Shown one piece after another: positions 48,488-60,606 of a stretch of 64,000 nucleotides of DNA. This stretch comes from Hetaerina americana (taxonomy: Eukaryota; Arthropoda; Insecta; Odonata; Calopterygidae): NCBI GenBank assembly GCA_022747635.1, contig JAKTNV010000009.1:68160407-68224406 (forward strand), in the 5' to 3' direction. Both the position numbers and the translations under genes were made by a program. The notes beneath the pieces are model-generated. The model worked only from the letters and a program-made list of their open reading frames with translations. It did no database searches and was not told the origin of the DNA. Position 1 is the stretch's first letter. Each line of letters opens with the position of its first letter.

Positions 48488-51200
48488 CTACTACAGTAAT
48501 ACTACTACTAAAATAATATATTATATTTTAGTGTTTTATGTAAATGGAAATATTAATTATAGTTGATTTATTCATTAACTATAATATTTGCCCTGCCTAT
48601 TATTTTACATCACTAGTACTTGGTGGCGGGATACTCAAAATAAAAATAAGAATTCATTTTATAATTCCGCTATTTTCCCTATCGTCATGATTAATGACTA
48701 AGTATCATGATGCATGTTGAGTCTTATGGTGCATGCCTACTATTCATTCATTGCGAAATGGATTTCATTTCTTCAAAATACATGTAAGAATAAATTGTAA
48801 TGGCCATTTTTCAAGGGTTACTTTTCAAACGTCTCTTTTCGAGAAATGAGTGTACAAAATTTATGATCCAGAAATACTTTTAAATGGCGTGAAGCTACTT
48901 CTAACTTTTTTCGAAAACAATATTTATCGGAAGCTGAAGAACATAATTTTAAAGTATTAATAGAGTTCGTAGTAAAATTAGAGCATGGAAAATTAGATAG
49001 GAAATTAGGAGAAAATGTTAATACAAATAATCGTAATATACAAAATTTATCCATTATATATGCTTTACTTTAAAAATTATTTTCTGATTTTCACTATACT
49101 TTCGTGGTTTAAATATCGTGAATATAATTGTACCGCGAAAGAATTTTTCTCAATAACTGTTTCGACTCCATGAATCCTTGTGACATTATGTCATTGCACT
49201 TACTTTTATGGCATACCTTACGCATAAAATACAGATAATTGAGGATGTCTTATGAAATAAACATTTTTTGTCACGATACACACCTTATAAGCTAGTGATT
49301 CTCCATCGAGGCAGGGAAATTTTCTTCCATTAGAGAGGAACATAATTTATGAGATTTTTCATAAGTTCCAGGACTATGATTGAGACATCTGCGTAGGAAA
49401 ATATATGAGCAAAGTCTCTTAACCTAAGATGTTTTTAAGTCTTCTTTCATTTAGTGTACTCCTTCACTTTGATGCCAGAAACCGAACTTTTTCCCCTGTA
49501 TTAAAACTCATCGTAGTAGTATGTCCTGAGTAGTATTCTTTCACTAACCTGAATGTGGGCTACTTGAAAGAGTTTTGTTGGTCCTTAAGACATAACGATT
49601 ATTCAAACAAACTTGATGTTGTTTCAGACTTGATGTTTTAGATTTTGAACCACAATAATTATGAAAATTTTATTGAACAATAGTCAAGAAAATGGTAGAA
49701 AGTTTTAACCAGATATTTTAATATATTTTAAACTACAGATGCACCTTTCTAATAGATATTTAGTTTAACCACAACCACAATCATCTGAAGTTTAGGCCCT
49801 TCAAGATATTTCGCTTGGCATATAAAATAACGTATTTGATTGTATTTGCGATACATTACAGTCCTTCTATGTACTATTATAAAATATTTTTTACTTCAAT
49901 TGGCTGCATTCATTAAGTACTTATAATAGTTGTGCTTATGTCGGAGTAGAATTTTAGGAGCAGAAGCTCAATAATTGCTTGACACTTCTGATTCATTCCA
50001 CGTCACTAAGATTATATAACAGACCCCATGTGAGCTCGCCAGCTCACAGGGATCAAGTGTGACGAGGATAGGCGTGAAGGATATCATCGGGGCAATACAC
50101 CTTGCAACGTTTCCCGAAGAGTATAGTTTACGCAAATTGCGACTACATTAGCGTAACTTACAGATTTACGGGGGCAGAAAAAACACACCTATTCACAAAG
50201 AAGGGAATATTAGAAAGAGACAAAACATTAATCGCATCCCGTGATTAACAATTTTCGATTTGACTTTTTTCAAATATGTATTTCTCGTGTTTTTGGAAAT
50301 AATTCTATCCATTTTTTCGCTGTGATTGGTATCTAGAGAATCTTATTCGGAGTTTAAAATCCACTGAATATTATTCTTTAATTTAAATTATAGGAATCAT
50401 CGGACTTGCTGCTTGCGGATAGGAAGTGCTGAAGGTTTTCGAGTACACGACACTTTTCTCTACGGTTTTCACCTTACACCGTTGTTGTCACGGGGCAGTT
50501 CAAAGTGCAGACAAAATCTACCCTCCAATGCTTAAGATTATAATGGTTCTCAAAGTCTAAGAACATCGATTTTCAGTCTTATCATTGTGTCTCCGCTGCT
50601 CACATTGTTATTTTCCTACCGAATCATATATGAATATACTTTTGGACTGTTTACGACCCTAATTATTTTGAAATGGGAGGAATAATATTTACAATCGAGG
50701 AAAAATGTTTTCATAATTTACCCACCAAGAAATTGAAGAAGGAACCTGTCAAAATTTGCAATTGTCAAAGCAATATTGGCGAAAGTGATTCTCTCAGTCT
50801 CAAAGTGACAAAATTAAGAACCAGATTAGGTCGAAAATAAAGTGGGTGGTGTGGAGAAAAATTCTACTTAAATGTGATCTCTGTGTGCGAAAAGGGATGA
50901 AGATGCGACGGAATGGAAGGGAGGATTTGGAGTTACGTTGCCAAATAATTTACAAGAACCAAACCTTTAAATTTAGTTGTCATATTAGCAATGTAACTTA
51001 CTACAGCAAAGATGGTAAAACACAATCTAAATTTTTTAATTATACATTTGAAATTATATCATATATTTGATGATTACCATAACCGATATAAAAGCAAGAG
51101 TACATTTTGCCGGCTAATGATATACGGATCATTAAAATGCGTGGACTGATATTTACATTGTTGAAGTGAAAGCGTGTATTGGCATTTTGTTTTCCATAGG
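48488..51200. other. AT-rich intergenic DNA, no gene seen
   Basis: No coding feature recognised. A perfect hairpin, TGTGAGCT/AGCTCACA with a four-base loop, lies at 50029-50048. The 74-codon frame at 50846-51070 could not be tied to the adjacent piggyBac relic. Confidence 0.5.
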
Positions 51201-52188
51201 AAAGTTCCAAGGGAAATTCATTCATGCATAGGAAAAATCCAGTGAAGACCTTCACAATTTATGGAACAAACAATGCTTTTACTAGACTCGTATTTGCAAT
51301 CGGTATGTCCCGAAATCGCATCATTGCTATTATGAAGTTCATTCGTTTCGCCGATACTAACACCCGTTGTATACGAGATCAAGATCATAAAGATTATTTG
51401 CTCCCTTTCGTGAAGTTTCCAATACATTCGCTGAAAACTGTCGAAAAGCGTATGATGCGTCAGCATTTGGGACCATCAACGAGGAGCTTGTGTTCCTCCG
51501 TAGACGGTGTCCTTTCCGAATCTTTATGCCAAACAAACCCTAAATGTTCAATCGCAATTTAAATGTTGTTATATGCAGGAAATATTTATTTAGGTAATTT
51601 TGACGTTAACCTTAGAAAGGTTAGCAATATGGTGGAAAAGTAAAAGTCACAACTAACATTGAAGCAACTGTGTGAATTTTGGCATGGAAATGGCCGAAAC
51701 ATCGCATTTGAAATTTTCTTTATGAACCTCTCTCTAGCAGAAGAACTTGAAAACAAAAATAATAAGTGTCAGAAAGGAAAGAAAAGGCTTGGCCCCATCG
51801 TTTACTTCAACTGATAGCACAGAGATGAATTCTTCCATGTTCTGATTTACCAAAGACTTCACCCTAGTTACATATATACTGAAACCAAAGAAGTGTGCCA
51901 TATTTTTGCCCATGCATCACGACGATGATATTTCAGATGAGAAAACTAGGATAAAACCTTTAATAAAGTTGTCCCACCATACTAATAAGATAAGTATTGA
52001 TTCATTGGATAGCTCATTCACGAGAATCCCCGTGTCAGAGCAGTAGGAAGACTACGACTTTTTTAAGCATCATTGACGTAGGAGCGTATAATGCCGCTGC
52101 TATTTCGACGGAAAAAATGTTTTTCCGAAGCATGTTTACATCAATCAAGGAAGCTATTTTTGGAAACCTTAGATATGATACTGATTAG
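51201..52188 (+). pseudogene. Broken piggyBac transposase
   Basis: Segments of a piggyBac transposase follow in order on the + strand in changing frames. MSRNRIIAIMKFIRFAD and NTR...D..KDYLLPF (about 51304-51410) are the family's conserved N-terminal block. TINEELV then RRCPFRIFMPNKP (about 51470-51535, shifted frame) are the region around the first catalytic Asp, which is Asn here (usual form IDEQL). LAEELENKN lies at about 51735-51765, and PMHHDDDISDEKTRIKP at about 51910-51962. SIDSLD (about 51996) stands where the later GVDTLDE Asp is usual, and IDVGAYNAAAI (about 52070-52100) is near the C-terminus. There are several stops and shifts. No terminal repeats or TTAA duplication were identified. 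Confidence 0.8.
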
Positions 52189-54400
52189 AGAAAGCATCGA
52201 TAGACTTGACAGGGGGATCGGAGACCACAGAGAGAAAAATTAGCAGTAGCCTATCGTTCGGGGTACTGAGTTGAAAGGTAGGAAATATCTGCGGTAAGAT
52301 AGAGAAGCCTGAAGAGCCTGAAGAAACAACAGGTGAAATAAGATAGAGAGGTAGATGCACTTCTACTATATTCTGGTGGAGACAATTAATACACTTCAAA
52401 ATATCTCAAATGCAGTAGCTTTTTATGCAAAAAACCACGCAATGAAATAAGCTGCATTATTATTGTGCTTTTATTACATTTCTAACTCAATTGAATCAAA
52501 TTTGCTAACTTAACCAAACATACTAAATTTTATTTTCAAAAGTTATATTTTTTGTTGTATTAAAGCATTATCCTAAAAAAATATTTCAATTTTTTTCAAT
52601 GAAAAATTAAACAATATTTTTCCAGTTTAATTATTTATTTATTTAAAAAATGAAATAGTTTACACTATTTTGTGTAAATTATTATCCTTACTTAGAATTA
52701 ATAATTATTTTCTTACTAGGGCAGACGATATTATTACTAGCAATCGATTTTAAAACTCCGGGTCCTTCGGGACGCAGGCCCGTTCTAAGAGCTAAATGCT
52801 ATGAGCATATAGTATGATTATTTGTCTTCCACAATCTGCTGGAAATTCATATTTCCATATATTAAAATGATTTCTTTATCACGCTTCACATACTTATTAA
52901 TAGTGTTCTTGGAATAATTGAGTCATTAGTTTACAAGTCGCTAATCATACTACTAGCTATGCAGCCTTCAAAAGAAAATAGGTATTATTTCTAACCCCCT
53001 TTTAGAGTCATTAGATGAAAAACCTACACATTATTAAATATTATCATAATCATCATCTGTTATTCTCATTTTGATATTAGACAGTAGTTAAATTTTTATA
53101 TGTGAAACGGTGATGGGTCAAGTTATCACATGAGAAATAAGTTAGAATGCCACGGCTTTCATTAGGAAAATAGGAGTGAGTCGGCATTCATTTTACTGGA
53201 AACGCTATTTGCCTTGAAACGATATTGCCTTTACCAGTGGTTTAAATTAATCACGGCGTCTTCATTTATATCATCGTTTTCTGATGGCAGATAAGTATTT
53301 GAATCAAAAGTCTGTTTTAGTGCTAGTTAATCTGAGTTTTCTTTTAATGCTGTCTTATGAAGGACGAGTTTACCCTTAGTCTAATGACTATTGTTCTCAT
53401 AATTTGACCGGCTAATGTAATCTCTAGTAGAAATAGGGATATATGCATGGATTTAGATAATCATAAACTATTCCCCTATCAATATTGTAGTGTAACCATT
53501 TTCAGTAACATGAAGTGAATATAAAATATAAATTCTTTTAAATATGATATGTGTTATAAGATAACGTGGTTTTTTAGAGAAATAAAAAGTATTTTTATTG
53601 TTTTCTTATTAAAATGATTTCATTGTATTTATTTTATTAATTTTACATGTTCTTCCCTACGTGTTACTTCAACGTTTAACTTCAGAATCTGGAAGTGCAT
53701 TTGCGATATTATCATTATCCACTGGGTGTATTTAAAGTGGTATAAATTCAATCATGCAATAGAGTTAGTATTTTATTATAAATTTAGTGAATTTTTATTG
53801 CTTTATCAATTTATCTATTAAGGCGTTCTATAATAAAGTAGTTGATATTAAGTGGGAGAGATATTGCGAATTTATGGTTTCAAATTCCTTAGAGGATCAG
53901 ATCGTTATTATTATTAAAATCAATGACCTGATGCTCTTCAAATGCGGGTGTGGGGAGAAATGGAAAAAGTTGAATAGACAAAGTTAAATGGTAAATATTT
54001 ACAAAATAATAATGGCTAAGTTAATTTTGTATAAAAAAACATAAAAACATAATTAAAATTGGGTTTAAATTTTCTCTTTGTTCATTATTCACGTAAGTGA
54101 AGACAATAGTAAGATACCTGGCCTGAAAAGAATTTGTTGACCCTTGACCAGTATCACATATCTGTGTAGGTTTCAGGCATGCAAAAATAAGATAGATGCC
54201 TTTTTCGTAAACCCATAAAATTTCTCATTATCGCAGTTAGCTTTCATGCATTCTTACCTGTGTGTTTTCTATTCTTACTTTTATATTGGTCAGTATTCTG
54301 CTTCATAGTGAAGCTCTATCATTAAATATGTCTGTTCTGACTTGCTCCTAGATATTCTTTCCTTCACCTATTCAACACGTCTTTGATACCATTCCTACCA
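52189..54400. other. AT-rich intergenic DNA, no gene seen
   Basis: One short GC-rich spot stands out: GTCC-TTCG-GGAC at 52762-52773, a UUCG-type tetraloop hairpin, with a further CGGG/CCCG pairing around it. Otherwise featureless. Confidence 0.5.
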
Positions 54401-55180
54401 ATGCAACTCAGCTTTCATTCTCCACCATGGCCACATCAAAAAACCGCCACTCTACGCTCATTCTCTCTAAGTACCCTATATTTATCCCGGAATGCAGACG
54501 GACGGGAGCTAGACTCACACACCGGACCACGAATAGAAAGCATCCATCGAACGACCTTCTGATCTCGTAGACCCTCCCTAGCACGTGCCATGAGTTTTGT
54601 TTGCTTCCGCCGGGCGTTCGAAGGGGCCCGGTTGCTTTGGGGAACCAGTCGATGGATCCAATCAATGGCTCTGGGATGGCTGCAAGTCGGGATGCGAATT
54701 TTCAAAAATTTCCCCACTCCTCAGCCCCCTCCCCCCTTAACTATAGAAGTTGCGATTCTGCGAATCTGCATCGTCTCACCCCATGTTCTTACCCCTTCCC
54801 CGCCTCAATCCTGCCCCAAACATCGTCTCCACACAGCTGCAGCCAACGGTCGGAGTCGGCAAGAATCCAATTTCCTCGGCCCATTCTTATGTAGACACAA
54901 TACCCCTTCCGAGCAATCGCTCGGAAAGCAGCGGAACCGGCTTCGAGCCCCGGTCAGGCGGGCTGAGTGAAGGCGCAGGAGGGAGATCGCCGAGCGGGAG
55001 GCAGTGGCAACGCTGCAAGTGCCTCGCTTCGGACCCCTCTGGCTCACGATCTCTCCTTCCTGCTGACCACCCGGAGTGCCCCCCGCTTTGTGAAGTCGTG
55101 GATTCGAATCCCCCCTCGGGGCAGTTGTGAGTTCACCCCATTGTGATCAATTCAAAATACATTCGTCTACCACAGTCCCT
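54401..55180. repeat. GC-rich repeat patch with tRNA-like B boxes
   Basis: A GC-rich, CpG-containing block in AT-rich surroundings. GGCTTCGAGCC (54939-54949) and GGATTCGAATCC (55100-55111) both resemble the RNA polymerase III B box; the second is followed by CCCCCTCGGGG as in a T-arm and acceptor region. No matching A boxes at tRNA spacing were fixed. The many 80-126-codon frames on both strands are composition artefacts. Probably SINE-derived or another GC-rich repeat family. Confidence 0.4.
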
Positions 55181-56227
55181 TCGCGGCTGGCACGGTGATG
55201 CGAGGGGCGTTAGGTTATAGAGGTTCAACGGGCGCAGACGAGAGATTGGGCGGGTTCTTGCCGACAAGATATTCCATCCTTCTGGTTTAATAGCGAAAAA
55301 TATTGCGAAATGTTTCAAGAACTGAAATGGTCTTAGGGATGAAAAAATCACGACTCGGATATCTAGAGCCATTTTCATGTTTGTCTGTATTAAATTAGTG
55401 AGAATATGTTCATGTATTTAGATATCCATGCTTCTTAATCTAGTAATTCCTATTGAAGGAATGCATTTGTCCAAGATTTCAAAACATTGGTAGTAAATGT
55501 TGTAAGGGAGTGGATTGGAAGTAAAAAAATAAATGCAGGTGTTCGAGAATATTAGAATTCCAGTAAGTAGAGGGGTAAAAAAATACTTTTTAAATAGAGT
55601 GAGAAATGAAGGGAATAATTAAAAAAAAAGCATTCTATAGGAAGTGTTTCATCTAAAAGGATATTTTTAATTAATTAAGGTAGTGAAGATATCCGGTCAT
55701 ACATATCGGTCTATTTGGTTTGATCAATTTAAGAATCCTAATTAATGATGTATGTAAACCTTTATACTATTAATGTGTTAACAAAATAAAACGAAAACTC
55801 CTATATTCGTACTAAGTTAGCTACTTATTATTATTGGCTCTGGGAGCTCTTGAAAGCACTAGATATTTGGAAATGGGCGTTATAGAAGGGTGGACAAGAT
55901 ATGTTAGAAAGACCAATTGAAGAATGAAGAATTCAGTATTAGAAATAAATAAAGGGAGGTCTCAGACACATATGAAGAAGGCGGGACGGATTAGCCGATC
56001 ATTTGCTGTGACAAAGGGGATTTGTGAAAGTAATGCTAGAAAATACTGTAAAAGACAATATACTACGAGGAATATTTATAACATAAGAGGCGTTTGCTTA
56101 TATTTAAATATTCACGCTTTCGAACACAGTTTTACTCCTGCAGTGCCATCTACTGATTCATTGAGAAGCTATTGCAGCATTTGTTTCGCTTCAGTTGTCG
56201 TTTTTATGTCGGTGCATGCAAACAACA
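55181..56227. other. Spacer, including the possible 5' flank of a mariner relic
   Basis: AT-rich, no gene recognised. A weak partial match between CATAAGAGGC near 56.09 kb and the reverse complement of sequence near 56.91 kb (CATAAGAAAC) could be eroded mariner terminal repeats. Confidence 0.4.
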
Positions 56228-56861
56228 ATGTCCGGAACATACGTTCATGCCGCCAGCTGTGAAGTGCGTTCTGTCATACGATTCTTGTATGCAAGAGTAT
56301 TATCGGCTACTGAAATTCATCGGAAGTTATGTTATAGAAGTTAGTTAGTTATGAGCCTACAATTAGGATGGAAGGAAAGGTTAGGCAATGGTGCCGTGAT
56401 TTTAAAAATGGACAAATGCCCGTGACGAAGAGCGAAGTGGCAGGCCCAGTATTCTGGCCGATGAAATTGTTTCGTAAGAGGAACAAAAACTGCAATTACC
56501 TCAACTTGGACCCACTACTGTCTACAATATTGTCACGGAAAGCCTCGGATACAACAAATTGTGTGCAAGGTGGGTACGGAGAAACTGCTGCCAAAACCAA
56601 TAAGTAAATTCAAGATTATCGTTAGGAACTCTTTGACCACCCACCGTAAAGTCCTGACCTTGAACCTACCGACTACTTCCTCTTCTTGCACTGGAAACAG
56701 TGCTCGGTGGGCAAGGTTTCGAAACCGAAGAGGAACTCAAGAACGGCGTTGTCAATTGGTTCAACCTTCTGGCGGCGATCTTCTATGCAGAGGGGTTAAA
56801 GAAGCTGGTGCAGCGGTACGAAAAATGCTTAGATTTGGACGGCAATTATGTAGAGAAGTGA
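56228..56861 (+). pseudogene. Broken, internally deleted mariner transposase
   Basis: The + strand reads as a mariner transposase in several frames. CEVRSVIRFLYARVLSATEI and RKLC (56255-56335) are followed by GKVRQWCRDFKNGQ (about 56374-56415), a shifted DEERSGRPS-type linker read near 56430, GYNKLCARWV near 56550-56580, and then directly SPDLEPTDYFLF (about 56670). The C-terminus runs AEGLKKLVQRYEKC and LDGNYVEK to the stop at 56859-56861. The stretch normally holding the first two catalytic Asp is absent, while the third (PTDY) is kept. It belongs to a different mariner lineage from the 47.6 kb element, judging by the C-terminus and linker. Confidence 0.82.
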
Positions 56862-57779
56862 AGTAGGTTTGTAGCTTACTAAAAGTGCCAATAAAATGTG
56901 TTTCTTATGAGAATACTGAGCGCGACGGAGTATATAATTCATGCAATAGGGAGGGAGTATATAATTCATGCAATATCCTCTCCCTGTGCCATGCATGGAT
57001 TCCCAGGAAGTTCTGGTAGCGAAATAATGTACCCTATAAGATATAAAAGCCTCTTACCCTTTGAAAGGATATGCTGAAAATAAATGTGTTAGAAAAATTT
57101 AATAAGCGAGAGAAGAGGAATGATCTCATTTAGAAAGGCCAATAAATGTGCAGGTTCGTTCAGTAACTACGATTGTGAAATGAAATAATGAAATCAAACC
57201 GTTGGGATTTGAAGGAAAATGTAAGAAAAATGGATGATTCAAATCATTATCTGAGTCAAATACTGGTATTGTTAATGCAATCCATACCGTCAGAACTTCC
57301 TCGCCAACCGTCTTTGCTTCCACGGCTGCTTATCGTGTTTTTCTCAACAAATGTTAACTTTGTTGATAAAAAATGATAAAATAATTCATTTTATCGCCTA
57401 AATTCTCTTATAGCTTACATTGAATCCTGAGTCCTTTCCATCTACGCTAATAAACACGTATTACACTACTCATTTCTTGTCATTATGCCTTATCTCGTTT
57501 TACTTGACTTCTGTAAATTATTACCACCTCAGGCATCGACTACGGCCTCTAAGATTTTCATTTTGTTAAAGATTTTGGTTGAATAAAACTGACAATAATA
57601 TTTCATCCAATATTCCGAAACATTTAAACAACATTTTTAGAAGAAATTTTAGTCACATGGAACTCTTACCAATGCCTTCTTAATATCATCTGCATGCAAC
57701 TACATCTGCAAGGCCTAAATTAATCGTTTTTCCTTGTAAATACTCTTATTGATGCCAAATCCAAATAATCTGATTGATT
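56862..57779. other. Spacer with a short tandem duplication
   Basis: The 22-bp word GGAGTATATAATTCATGCAATA occurs at 56927-56948 and 56954-56975, a 27-bp tandem duplication. No gene recognised. Confidence 0.6.
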
Positions 57780-57912
57780 AAGTTAATTTCAACTATGTTA
57801 ATCCGAAGGAATTCGTAATACTTTGAATTAATCTTTTAGGAAATTTTGATCAAGTTAATTTCAACTATGTTAATCCGAAGGCATTCGTAATACTTTGAAT
57901 TAATCTTTTAGG
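57780..57912 (+). repeat. 72-bp tandem duplication
   Basis: Copy 1 starts at 57780 and copy 2 at 57852. They agree over about 60 bp with one mismatch (A versus C in GGMATTCG). This is a simple, recent tandem duplication, with no coding content. Confidence 0.9.
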
Positions 57913-60529
57913 AGAATTGTAAAATTTTACGGGAGTCTCATGAATTTCTAGGAATTGAACTATTGGCAGTAAGGTTGTAAGATGATAATCTTAATGTCAA
58001 AATTGATATTTTTGGAATTCTATACCAATATTTCGTATTCAAGTACTAGATAGGTAACTTACTTTTTAAAATTCGGTTGTTGTTAGCTTTTCTACAAGTT
58101 TAAGGTAGGTTTTTGACGGAACCTGGCCTGCACTCGGAAACCGTAGCTAATATGGTATAAAAATCTTGAAATTCCCGAAATGTAGTCCTTAGATTTTTCA
58201 ATTACCCGTTATTGAATCTACCTAATATTTATGTCAAATCATTCCATCAAAAATCATGCGTATTTTTTTCTTCCGTCTAGCTCGTTTCTCAGCATTATTT
58301 CGTTTATTATAGTCGCCAGTGTCCTCTCACTTAACTCTCTGCTCTTTCCATAACCAGGGTAGAGCTTTATCTTTTGCTTTCTTTCTCTTGATTTTCTTTT
58401 AACTTCTCCGCACCTCCCCTCAAAATCCATAAATCAATCTTTATTTCCATATCTTAGCGACCAAGTTTAATATATTTAAAAAAATCTCAATATATTCAAG
58501 TTTTTACTAGCAATTACTTCATTCCGTTACTTAAGTGGCCTGTACCTTTGCGTCCTCCATGAAACTATTTTTATCTCTGCTTTTAATGACCGGGATTTAT
58601 TGCCGACCTCCACCCAAAATATTTACTAAATTGTTAACTGCTCCATATATGTTTTTTTATGTTAGCTTATTAATGCTTATGTTCGCCTAACTCTTATTTT
58701 GGAAATTTTTATCCTAGTTCTTTATTTGCTTCAATTTATTTCCTTGACAAAAATACGCGCATCGACTTCTCCATGCTTGTCTAAAAATCGCAGTCCTATT
58801 TGTATGTATGTGTGTGTGTACATAAACATACATGTATATATTTTCATGGCTTTCGGAAATACCCGACTGTATCTTTTTTACATGATCTCGAAGCTGTTCT
58901 TTCTATTTTAACAGATACACATGAATCAAGTATGATTTTGGAACACGGGAACGTTTTAGATAAAATTACAGATGCTGCATTTAGTTGAGTAATGCACCTA
59001 TTTATAGCAAAATTTAGTATCATATTAATCCATCAAAAGCTACTGCATCTTGAACTTATGTTTATAATACATTTGATCTGTTAATTCAAGAACTGATATT
59101 ACTTGAAGATCTAAACACCAAAATGTTAACTCTGATAGAGCATCTGGTCAATCAATTTGAAGTTCATGCCTGCACTTTTTGGCTTAGCGCCCTTGTTTCA
59201 GAGTATCACTGAAAATTACCACAAACATAGCTGTGAAAATTTAGCTTTTATAAATACTTGTTCATTTTCATTTAACTTCGTCTATTTTATTCATGCCAAA
59301 CCGTTAAAACATGTGAATCCAACCAATTTATACCGATTATTCTATGTTAAATAATATGTATTTTCTACTTTTATACTTCGGTTATAAGCCCTTTAATCTA
59401 ATTATAAAGTTCAGGGGTTCTTTAACACTCGTTTTGGGTCTACTTGAATACTTTTATAAACACATTTTGAAAGCTTCTTACATTCATTTACTTTTTAGGG
59501 ATATCATTCACAGCCTAATTGGAGATAATTTCTCAAGATTTTTTTCTGTTTCTGTCGAATTGCATGAAGATTCCGCTTAGCTCTCTTTTTTTCAATTCCT
59601 GCTTGAAAAAATTCACCCAGCCAATGAGAAATCACAATTAGAATTATGATGCTGTAAATGCCAAGGGAAAATAATTCTTCCTACCATTACTCCAGAGAGA
59701 AATCTGTGGAGGTTTTTTTCTCAAGCCTCATGTCATCGCTATGAGGTATGATAATTATATCCTTATTTAACTCACAAACGTATTTCATAAGTAATGCATT
59801 ATTTTCACTTTTTATCTTTTTTGTTCTAGTTTGAATTTTCCCATTATTATTTCATCCCACTTGCATTTCATTTTTCTAGTACCTTGAAAATTTTTCTACT
59901 CAAAATCTCGAGTCCTAGCATTGAGTTTACCACTTAGTATCAGAAGATAGTCATTAGGTCTACCTTTTCTTTTTCCTAGTGTTTTTCATTGTATTTCCCT
60001 GGCCACATCCCATTTAACAAAGCTTACCATATGTACCCCCATTTCGATGCAAACCGTTTATTGTCATCATTGATTCCAATTACTTTTAATTATTCTTCAG
60101 GAATTATTACATTTACCGCGTCATTCAAGGCATTCTACGTTTTTGAGGATGTTACGGACATAATACAGGCCCCCAGTTACTCTTGTAGATGAGATCACTA
60201 ACGTAAAATCAGAGAGATTTTTTCTTGAAGGGATAGTTTTAAAATGTCGCTTTTTATCGAATATCGCCTAAAGATCATAATATAAATGACAGCAATTGCG
60301 TAGGTTATCATTAGAATTGGTGGTGTATATTATTTAGCAATATTTTGCAGGTTCCTTCCAGCAATTTTTTTATTTAATAGGATCATTTTATTAACAGTGC
60401 TACAGCATGATTAGAATATACTTATCCTTTTATAGCACTGCATGTAAGTGCTTTCTTTCATTTGATTTAAATATTTCGGATGTATAGTCCAACTAATATG
60501 TGTGTAGAGGTAACATGATTACAATTGTG
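57913..60529. other. AT-rich intergenic DNA, no gene seen
   Basis: No recognisable feature. Frames of 60-78 codons are motif-free. Confidence 0.5.
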
Positions 60530-60606
60530 TATGTCGGGCTGATGACCTAACACCCCCCGCCATACGCCTTTGAGCCGGCTTGCGGGGTATTGTGTAGATG
60601 TAGAAA
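60530..60606 (+). mobile_element. Solo 3' end of the CR1-like LINE
   Basis: From GATGACCTAACACCCCCCGCC to GCGGGGTATTGTGTAGATGTAG the sequence matches the last ~70 bp of the 28.4-32.7 kb LINE, in opposite orientation to that copy. The terminal hairpin (CCCCGC 60555-60560 with GCGGGG 60582-60587) and GTAGATGTAG tail are kept, while the loop differs at several positions. It is a severely 5'-truncated, dead-on-arrival insertion or an older relic. Confidence 0.75.

Noticed and set aside
54408..55378. Many 80-126-codon frames on both strands
   Set aside because: Stops are rare in GC-rich repeat DNA; no frame has a recognisable protein motif.
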